A stretch of DNA of 48,502 nt from Secundilactobacillus paracollinoides DSM 15502 = JCM 11969 (GTDB lineage Bacteria > Bacillota > Bacilli > Lactobacillales > Lactobacillaceae), in NCBI RefSeq assembly GCF_001311135.1, contig NZ_BBAG01000022.1, forward strand, positions 1 to 48,502, in the 5' to 3' direction. Positions 43,445-48,502 of the stretch are shown one piece after another. Each line of letters starts with the position of its first letter. Position 1 is the stretch's first letter. The notes beneath the pieces are model-generated. The model did no database searches. It was not told the DNA's origin and worked only from the letters and a program-made list of their open reading frames with translations. The position numbers and the translations under genes were made by a program.

Positions 43445-44545
43445 ATGAACATTACAGCAGCAGTAGCCGAAAAACAGGGTGATCCGTTAACCATTCGCGA
43501 GGTCATATTGGATGACAATCTCAAGTCAGTTGAAGTGTTAGTGAAGACGATCGCCAGCGGGATTTGCGGCGCCGATATTCAAGAAATTAATGGCGGGCCA
43601 ACAGGGTTTGCGCCTATTCCAATGATTCTCGGCCACGAGGGTGCCGGAATCGTGCAAAAGGTCGGCGCCGCGGTGAGCGACTTTGAACCTGGCGACCACG
43701 TGACGATCTCCTATGCCAGTTTCGGCACCTGCCGTCAGTGTGTTCTGGGGCGGCCCTATGCGTGTGAACGGATGAACGAATTGAACTTCGGTGGTAAGGA
43801 CATCGATGGCGGTACGAGGTACAGCTTGGATGGCAAACCACTGAGTTCCTTCTTCCAGCAGTCATCGTTTGGCAGTTACATGAAGGTCCAAGCACGCAAC
43901 ATGGTCAAGGTGACCGATGATGTTGACCTCAAGCTGCTTGGCCCCTTAGGCTGCGGGCTACAAACTGGTGCTGGGACTGTCTTAAACGAATTGCGGCCGC
44001 AACCAGGCGACGGGATTGTGATCTTCGGGACTGGGACAGTGGGGCTCGCCGCAATCATGGCAGCCAAAGTTGCTCACTGTAACCCGATTATTGCTGTGGA
44101 CGTTGTACCAAGCCGGTTGGAAACTGCGCTGTCACTTGGTGCGACAGACGTTATTAACAGTAAGGAAACGCCTGACGTACCGGCTGCGGTCAACAAGATC
44201 GTGGCGGGCGGTGTGACCTTCGGCATCGTTTCAGCTGGCATCAACGGATTGGCAGAAAATGCCGTTCGGTCAACTGCGATTTACGGGGCGGTTGCCATTG
44301 TTGGTGGTGCCTTTAAGGGCGAGTTCAACATGGCACAGGACTTCTTGATCCCAGCCCGCACGGTTAAGGGTGTGCTGCAGGGGTCATCGCTGCCAAAGGT
44401 CTTCATTCCGAAGTTGATTCAATTGTATAAGGAAGGCCAATTCCCATTTGATAAGTTGGTTAAGTTCTATGATTTGAAAGATGTGAACCAGGCGATCGAG
44501 GATTCGAAGCCTGGGCAGGTGATTAAGCCGATTTTAGTGATGTAG
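43445..44545 (+). CDS. Zinc-dependent alcohol dehydrogenase, aryl/benzyl-alcohol type
   Basis: This 366-aa NAD(P)-dependent medium-chain dehydrogenase has catalytic zinc ligands ASGICGADIQE (Cys), ILGHEGAGIV (His-Glu) and, in the second domain, GPLGCGLQTGAG (Cys). The structural-zinc lobe is reduced to GTCRQCVLGRPYACE, with three cysteines. GCGLQTGAG is typical of aryl-alcohol/benzyl-alcohol dehydrogenases. The Rossmann motif is IFGTGTVGLAA. Likely substrates are aromatic or medium alcohols/aldehydes. TAGGAGGACTG precedes the ATG. Its TAG stop runs into the first of three hairpin elements. Confidence 0.92.
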   Translation: MNITAAVAEKQGDPLTIREVILDDNLKSVEVLVKTIASGICGADIQEINGGPTGFAPIPMILGHEGAGIVQKVGAAVSDFEPGDHVTISYASFGTCRQCVLGRPYACERMNELNFGGKDIDGGTRYSLDGKPLSSFFQQSSFGSYMKVQARNMVKVTDDVDLKLLGPLGCGLQTGAGTVLNELRPQPGDGIVIFGTGTVGLAAIMAAKVAHCNPIIAVDVVPSRLETALSLGATDVINSKETPDVPAAVNKIVAGGVTFGIVSAGINGLAENAVRSTAIYGAVAIVGGAFKGEFNMAQDFLIPARTVKGVLQGSSLPKVFIPKLIQLYKEGQFPFDKLVKFYDLKDVNQAIEDSKPGQVIKPILVM

Positions 44546-44680
44546 AGCGTGAAGCAAGGCGGTTAAGGGGCGGAGCAGAAGAGACTCTGGTCAGAAAAGG
44601 CCGGTCCTGCCTTTTCTGACCAGAGTCTCTTCTGCAGTAGCCCCTTGCCTTGCTGAACGCGTTTCGGCACGGTAGCCTAG
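44546..44680 (+). repeat. Hairpin element, array copy 1
   Basis: It starts AGCGTGAAGCAAGGC directly after TAG. The inner stem is perfect: GCAGAAGAGACTCTGGTCAG continued by AAAAGGC, and its complement, around CGGTCCT. Helix 1 here is AGCAAGGC/GCCTTGCT, helix 2 AAGGGGC/GCCCCTT. Conserved unpaired parts: CGGTT, GGAGC, CAGTA, TGAACGCGTTTCGGCAC and the tail GGTAGCCTAGAAA. Confidence 0.92.
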
Positions 44681-44684
44681 AAAA

Positions 44685-44820
44685 GAGCGTGGAAGAAGGC
44701 GGTTAGAGGGCGGAGCGTAAGCCACTCTGGCAGAAATGCCTGAACTTGGCATTTTTGCCAGAGTCGGCTTACGCAGTAGCCTCTGCCTTCTGGAACGCGT
44801 TTCGGCACGGTAGCCTAGAA
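44685..44820 (+). repeat. Hairpin element, array copy 2
   Basis: It has the same layout with a different inner stem (ACTCTGGCAGAAATGCC with GGCATTTTTGCCAGAGT, one G-U) and helix 1 AGAAGGC/GCCTTCT. Helix 2 is AGAGG/CCTCT. It ends GGAACGCGTTTCGGCAC and GGTAGCCTAGAAA. Confidence 0.9.
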
Positions 44821-44827
44821 ATCTGTA

Positions 44828-44996
44828 GAGCGTGGAATAAACCGGTTAAAGACTGGAGCAGAAGCGGACTATTTTTAAAATCCTGGGTTTGGATTTTGAA
44901 AATAGTCCGTTTCTGTGCAAGTCTTTGGTTTGTGGAACGCGTTTCAGCACAGTAGCCAAGAAATCTGTAACGCGATTCAACACAGCCGCCGAGAAA
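44828..44996 (+). repeat. Hairpin element, array copy 3 plus remnant
   Basis: Helix 1 is ATAAACC/GGTTTGT and helix 2 AAAGACT/AGTCTTT, both fully different from copies 1 and 2 yet still paired. The inner stem pairs CGGACTATTTTTAAAATCC with GGATTTTGAAAATAGTCCG; one mismatch is U-G. It ends GGAACGCGTTTCAGCAC. A degraded terminus (AACGCGATTCAACACAGCCGCC) follows at 44969. Confidence 0.9.
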
Positions 44997-45011
44997 ATTG
45001 AATCCTCAAAC

Positions 45012-45060
45012 AAAAAGAAACTATCAGCGTAGGGGGCAACCCACGCTGATAGTTTCTTTT
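45012..45060 (-). terminator. Bidirectional terminator after lysR
   Basis: AAAGAAACTATCAGCGT and ACGCTGATAGTTTCTTT form a perfect 17-bp stem around an AGGGGGCAACCC loop, with A/T runs on both sides. Confidence 0.92.
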
Positions 45061-45071
45061 GACATATACGG

Positions 45072-45978
45072 TCATTCAGAGTCAACATCATCGCCCAACC
45101 AATAATCCAACAACCGCCCCAACAACGCTGTCTTCGCATGCCCGTTGTACAGCGCATCGATCGTATACGTCTGCGTGTCATCATTTTCAATCGGCAGGTA
45201 GACCACACTGTCATCAGTCGCGGGCGGTGTCAATCCCTGAGGATAGAAGGCAAAAGCCTGATCCAAGGCCACCAGCAGGTGCATTTGCTCCGCACTGGCG
45301 ACGCGATGAATGTCTTCGTAGTTTTGAATGAAGGGCGCGCTGGCGAGGAAACTTTCCAGTAAAAAGGTGGAATTCTCAGGGCTGTAGTACAACATTGGTC
45401 GATCCGTTAATCGTGTTTGAGGAAGGGCCGTTAAACGACTCAGTGGGTTGAGGCGACTGACGCCCATCACCATCTGATTGCGGTAGATGGGGGTTGCAGT
45501 GATAGTGGCGGTTGCCGATAATGCGGGCTTGCCGTAACTAATTGAAAGCGCGAGGTCCAGTGCTCCGTTGGCCACACTTTGAGTTAAGTGTTCATTGCTG
45601 CCTTGCCGCACGATGAGTTGCAGGTCCGGCACATTTTGTTTCAATTGATACAGCGCTTTTAAAAGTAATTGTTGTTCGAAAGCTGAGAAGTAGCCCACCC
45701 GCAAGAGGGGTTTTCTTCAGTGCTCGTTTGCTGCAATTCTGTAAGCGCGCTCAAATAATTATTCACAATATCTTGAGCGGAAGATAGGAACTGATGACCC
45801 TGAGGTGTCAGTGAAATCTGATTTTTCCCGCGATTAAAAAGGGTCACATTTAGTTCGGCCTCCAACTGCGTCATTTGTTTTGAAACAGCCCGCTGAGTCA
45901 CGTATTCTTTTTCTGCAACCTTTTGAAAACTCCCGTATTGGGCGATTTTTAAAAAGTTTGAAGACGATTAATGTCCAT
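45072..45978 (-). CDS. LysR-family regulator (frameshifted as read)
   Basis: This LysR-type regulator has about 300 aa after repair. The N-terminal winged HTH reads MDINRLQTFLKIAQYGSFQK, then VAEKEYVTQRAVSKQMTQLEAELNVTLFNR. The effector domain starts PLLRVGYFSAFEQQLLLKAL and ends GRLLDYWLGDDVDSE. Two single-base losses occur: near 45953 in a T-run (ACTTTTTAAAA should have one more T) and near 45716 in an A-run (GAAGAAAACCCC should have one more A). ATG at 45978 has AAGGACG upstream. It is divergent from an FAD oxidoreductase, the classic LysR layout. Confidence 0.87.
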
Positions 45979-46151
45979 TTTGACGTCCTTTCTTACCCGA
46001 ACAAATCGTTGGGCTGTCCGACTAATTGGTGGTTCATTTCGAACAGTCCGGTCGTTATGATAGTCGTATATCAAGCGTGAGTTCATTATAGAAACGATTT
46101 ACGCTGACGTCAATTGCTCACTAACTAACGAGTATTATTGGAGGGATTTTC
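45979..46151 (+). promoter_or_regulatory. Divergent lysR/FAD-oxidoreductase control region
   Basis: An imperfect palindrome TATGATAGTCGTATA at 46056-46070 fits the loose T-N11-A pattern of LysR sites. No convincing promoter hexamers can be assigned. Confidence 0.3.
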
Positions 46152-47630
46152 ATGTCAATTAGTCAAAAAACACAATACGATGTTGTCGTTGTTGGAACGG
46201 GTGCCGCTGGGACTTCCGCTGCACTGGAAGCCGCTCAGCACGGAGCCAGTGTCTTATTACTGGAAAATGGTCGTCATACAGGTGGCAGCAGTAACTACAC
46301 CGAGGGATTGTTTGCGGTGGACTCCTACCTGCAAAAAGCCCAGGGCATCAAGGTCTCTGCGACGGATGTGCTGCGCGAAGAAGTGGATTACTCAAAGTAC
46401 CGCGCTGATTCACGCATCTGGCGTAACTACTTAGACGACAGCACTGGTACTGTGCAATGGTTGAAGGACCAAGGTGTTAAATACGAAGGCGTTCAAGCGA
46501 TGGGTGCCGGTGAAGCTACTTGGCACATCTATGAAGGCATGGGTCAAAGCGTGTTGCACGATGCCTTGCAGCCCCAGGCTGAAAAATTAGGGGTTGAACT
46601 CTTATCTTCAACGACGGTGACTGCCCTGCATCAAAATACGGATGGGGCAATTAATGGCTTGACGATACAGGATGAAGCCACGGGCACCACCGAGGACATC
46701 AAGGCAGGTGCCGTTGTGCTTGCCACTGGCGGTTATTTGAACAATCCTGAAATGATGAAAGAACTGACCCACTACGATACGAGTCGTCTGATTCAGGTAA
46801 GCTCTGGTAAAGGGACTGGTGACGGTTTACGGCTGGCTTGGAAGATCGGTGCCAAGAAATACGGTACTGGGATGGCTATGCTGTTCGGTGGTTATTTAAA
46901 GGATCCTGATGAACCCTCATTTAAGTACATGGCCTCCCAAATGGAAACGGCAGCAGGTCAACAGCCGTTACTCTGGTTGAATGAACACGGTGAACGGTTC
47001 GTTGATGAAGCGGTCGTTTACAATTTCTCATATGCGGGAAATGCGCTCTATACGCAAAACAAGGTGTTCAGTGTGCTTGACCAGGGTGTCATCGACAAGA
47101 TGGCCAAGGACGGTAACTTTATGGGGCTAGGTGTCTATGTCCGGCGTGGTGAAAAAATGGTGAAGTTACAGGCTGAACTGGACGCTGCCGTTTCCGCCAA
47201 CAAGCCGTTTATTTTCAAGGCTGATACAATTGATGCGTTAGCCGAAAAGATGGGACTGCCTGTTGAAAAAGTAGTTGAAACCATTAAAACCTACAACGGC
47301 TACTGCGATGCTAAAGAAGACGGTGACTTTGGTAAGAATCCTGAATACTTGGTTAAGGTTGCGAAGGGGCCATTTTACGGGTTCGAACTTAACGTTGGTG
47401 CGTTCTGCACAATGGGCGGACTGCAAGTAACCACCGAAAACGAAGTCTTGGACGATAATGGTGATAAGATCGGCGGATTATACGCTGCAGGAAACGACGC
47501 AGCGGGACTCGCTGGCGATACTTATGGGCCGAATATGCCGGGGACTTGCGTGGGGTATGCTTACTATTCTGGTCGGAATTCTGGCAAGCATGCTGCTAGT
47601 TATACCAAAGGATTAAAGATTACTGAATAA
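46152..47630 (+). CDS. FAD-dependent oxidoreductase, fumarate-reductase flavoprotein family
   Basis: This is a 492-aa soluble flavoprotein of the fumarate/urocanate/enoate reductase superfamily. The FAD motif is VVVVGTGAAGTSAALEAAQHG, interrupted only by normal variation, followed by LLLENGRHTGGSSNYTEG. The active-site cap has NEHGERFVDEAV. The C-terminus shows GGLQVTTENEVLDDNGDKIGG then LYAAGNDAAGLAGDTYGPNM, the second FAD contact. There is no signal peptide, heme motif or FMN-binding domain in the gene, so its electron donor must be another protein or NAD(P)H. The substrate is unknown; an alpha,beta-unsaturated acid is plausible. GGAGGG precedes the ATG. Confidence 0.87.
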   Translation: MSISQKTQYDVVVVGTGAAGTSAALEAAQHGASVLLLENGRHTGGSSNYTEGLFAVDSYLQKAQGIKVSATDVLREEVDYSKYRADSRIWRNYLDDSTGTVQWLKDQGVKYEGVQAMGAGEATWHIYEGMGQSVLHDALQPQAEKLGVELLSSTTVTALHQNTDGAINGLTIQDEATGTTEDIKAGAVVLATGGYLNNPEMMKELTHYDTSRLIQVSSGKGTGDGLRLAWKIGAKKYGTGMAMLFGGYLKDPDEPSFKYMASQMETAAGQQPLLWLNEHGERFVDEAVVYNFSYAGNALYTQNKVFSVLDQGVIDKMAKDGNFMGLGVYVRRGEKMVKLQAELDAAVSANKPFIFKADTIDALAEKMGLPVEKVVETIKTYNGYCDAKEDGDFGKNPEYLVKVAKGPFYGFELNVGAFCTMGGLQVTTENEVLDDNGDKIGGLYAAGNDAAGLAGDTYGPNMPGTCVGYAYYSGRNSGKHAASYTKGLKITE

Positions 47631-47633
47631 TAT

Positions 47634-47671
47634 AAAAAGAGAAGCGTTGGATTGTCGGCGCTTCTCTTTTT
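47634..47671 (+). terminator. Bidirectional terminator
   Basis: AAAAAGAGAAGCG and CGCTTCTCTTTTT pair around TTGGATTGTCGG, between the flavoprotein and the convergent EAL gene. Confidence 0.93.
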
Positions 47672-47673
47672 GG

Positions 47674-48384
47674 TTATTCAAGTGATTTTCTTGGTTTTAA
47701 TGTTTGCGAAAAGGGTTTCTGGCATGCCAGTAAGTGTGGTTTGCCATAGAAGTAGCCTTGTCGCAGCACGATGTTTAACCGGTCAAGGATCTCCTCGTCC
47801 TGCGGCGTTTCGATGCCTTCAACGATTAACCGTAAACCGTATGACTTTGCGATTGCGTTCCACTCGTATAGTTTTGACGGAATTAACGCGTCGTTGCCAT
47901 CGTGGCGGAAGTTTTGAATCGCAAACTTAATTTCAGTCGTGTAGGGCAGCAGTGGTTGAATGCGGCTCAACTGATTTTCACCCGTTCCAACATCGTCGAG
48001 GCTTAATTGCACACCGCTCAACGATAGGAGCTCCGCTGAAGCCAGAATTTCTTGACTGGACTGTGGTGTGATCAGCACTTCTTCAGTGAGTTCGGCCACG
48101 ATTCGGACAGGGTGAACCTGTTGCTGAAATGAAATCAGCGCGTTGATCACCGCCGAGTCGGTAAACTGTGCCCGGTTTAAATTGACAGAAATGAAGTGGA
48201 CTTTTTTCCCCAGAGTTGCCACGACATCCCGTAATGACAGTAACTGTGTCTCAAATGGAATGGCCTCAAAATCCGCTGGCAATTGCCAGTGGCCATCTTC
48301 GCACTGTTCGCGAATCAAAGTTTCGTATCCCACAACGGAATTTTGATAGCGGTCCACTTGAGGCTGTACAAAGTAACGATACAT
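47674..48384 (-). CDS. Stand-alone EAL-domain protein
   Basis: EAL domains hydrolyse cyclic di-GMP or, when degenerate, bind it or other partners. The 236-aa protein is one EAL domain with no GGDEF or sensor. The signature is YETLIRE (E-T-L instead of E-A-L, Glu kept). Other catalytic positions are visible: Asn in ISVNLNRAQF, Glu in ELTEEVLI, the Asp pair in SLDDVGTGENQL (FG replaced by VG), Lys in EIKFAIQ, Glu in IVEGIET, and QGYFYGKP. Most metal ligands therefore remain and activity is possible. The start ATG is 30 aa before the signature, as usual. No diguanylate cyclase is in the window. Confidence 0.87.
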   Translation of the reverse strand: MYRYFVQPQVDRYQNSVVGYETLIREQCEDGHWQLPADFEAIPFETQLLSLRDVVATLGKKVHFISVNLNRAQFTDSAVINALISFQQQVHPVRIVAELTEEVLITPQSSQEILASAELLSLSGVQLSLDDVGTGENQLSRIQPLLPYTTEIKFAIQNFRHDGNDALIPSKLYEWNAIAKSYGLRLIVEGIETPQDEEILDRLNIVLRQGYFYGKPHLLACQKPFSQTLKPRKSLE

Positions 48385-48502
48385 TGTGCATCCCGCTTTC
48401 TCATATTAAGATCCAAAGTTGTCTATTCCTGATTAATCCCCATTAATACCCTTATTGTATGCTTGGAAGCGGGATAATAAAAGCAGAAAATAAACCGTTG
48501 AG

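Noticed and set aside
44546..44996. Possible CRISPR array (three repeats with a regular period of about 140 bp)
   Set aside because: The units are long palindromes whose variable part is self-complementary; there are no short identical repeats with unique spacers and no cas genes.
45059..45362. Plus-strand frames opposite lysR
   Set aside because: They are antisense shadows of the LysR effector domain and begin inside a terminator.
47652..47930. A plus-strand frame after the flavoprotein
   Set aside because: It begins in a terminator and runs antisense to the EAL gene.

Overview
The window looks like chromosome from a Lactobacillaceae bacterium (a former Lactobacillus; a heterofermentative genus such as Secundilactobacillus or Levilactobacillus is my guess, not shown). 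Grounds: moderate GC, strong AGGAGG-type ribosome binding sites, frequent TTG/GTG starts, a T-box leader before hisS-aspS, and the order relA-dtd-(lytH)-hisS-aspS and phoH-ybeY-dgkA-era-recO known from Bacillota. I see no rRNA, tRNA, CRISPR array, prophage or intact insertion sequence.

Layout. 1-5.7 kb: hairpin repeats, a TSUP permease divergent from a TetR regulator, a release-factor-like protein (baeRF6), CorA, a TMEM175-type K+ channel and a small unknown gene. 5.7-11.5 kb: mpg, prmA-rsmE, a membrane protein, relA and dtd. 11.8-20.1 kb: HAD hydrolase, fructosamine-kinase-family gene, lytH amidase, the T-box hisS-aspS operon, a 406-bp non-coding repeat, msrA (interrupted) and yitT. 20.5-24.7 kb: two CDP-glycerol glycerophosphotransferases flanking a TagG-type exporter permease, then nfo. 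24.8-31.7 kb: the second, inverted copy of the 406-bp repeat, ppsR, rpsU-yqeY, and phoH-ybeY-dgkA-era-recO. 31.9-47.6 kb: an accessory redox region of short enzyme-plus-regulator modules (MerR: SRPBCC-SDR-ADH; MarR: LysE; MerR: aldo/keto reductase; MarR: amidohydrolase-quinone reductase; TetR: zinc alcohol dehydrogenase; LysR: FAD oxidoreductase) with ltrA and yaaA. The right edge holds a stand-alone EAL protein.

Three things stand out. (1) A family of about 130-bp hairpin elements occurs at ten or more places. At five genes it starts at or within a few bases of the stop codon, in the gene's own orientation. Two or three helices change in sequence between copies while staying paired, and the residual mismatches are nearly all G-U wobbles on the gene's sense strand. 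This is the best candidate for an undescribed system here. (2) A 406/407-bp structured non-coding element is present twice, inverted, 6.5 kb apart. (3) The hisS-aspS T-box has GACAC at the specifier position, which contains both an Asp and a His codon.

About twenty coding frames are broken, including essential hisS and both halves of prmA and relA. Most breaks are losses of one base in a short homopolymer, so I read them as sequence errors and annotate the reconstructed genes. Exceptions that look like real mutations are an in-frame stop in msrA and a perfect 17-bp tandem duplication in an SDR gene.
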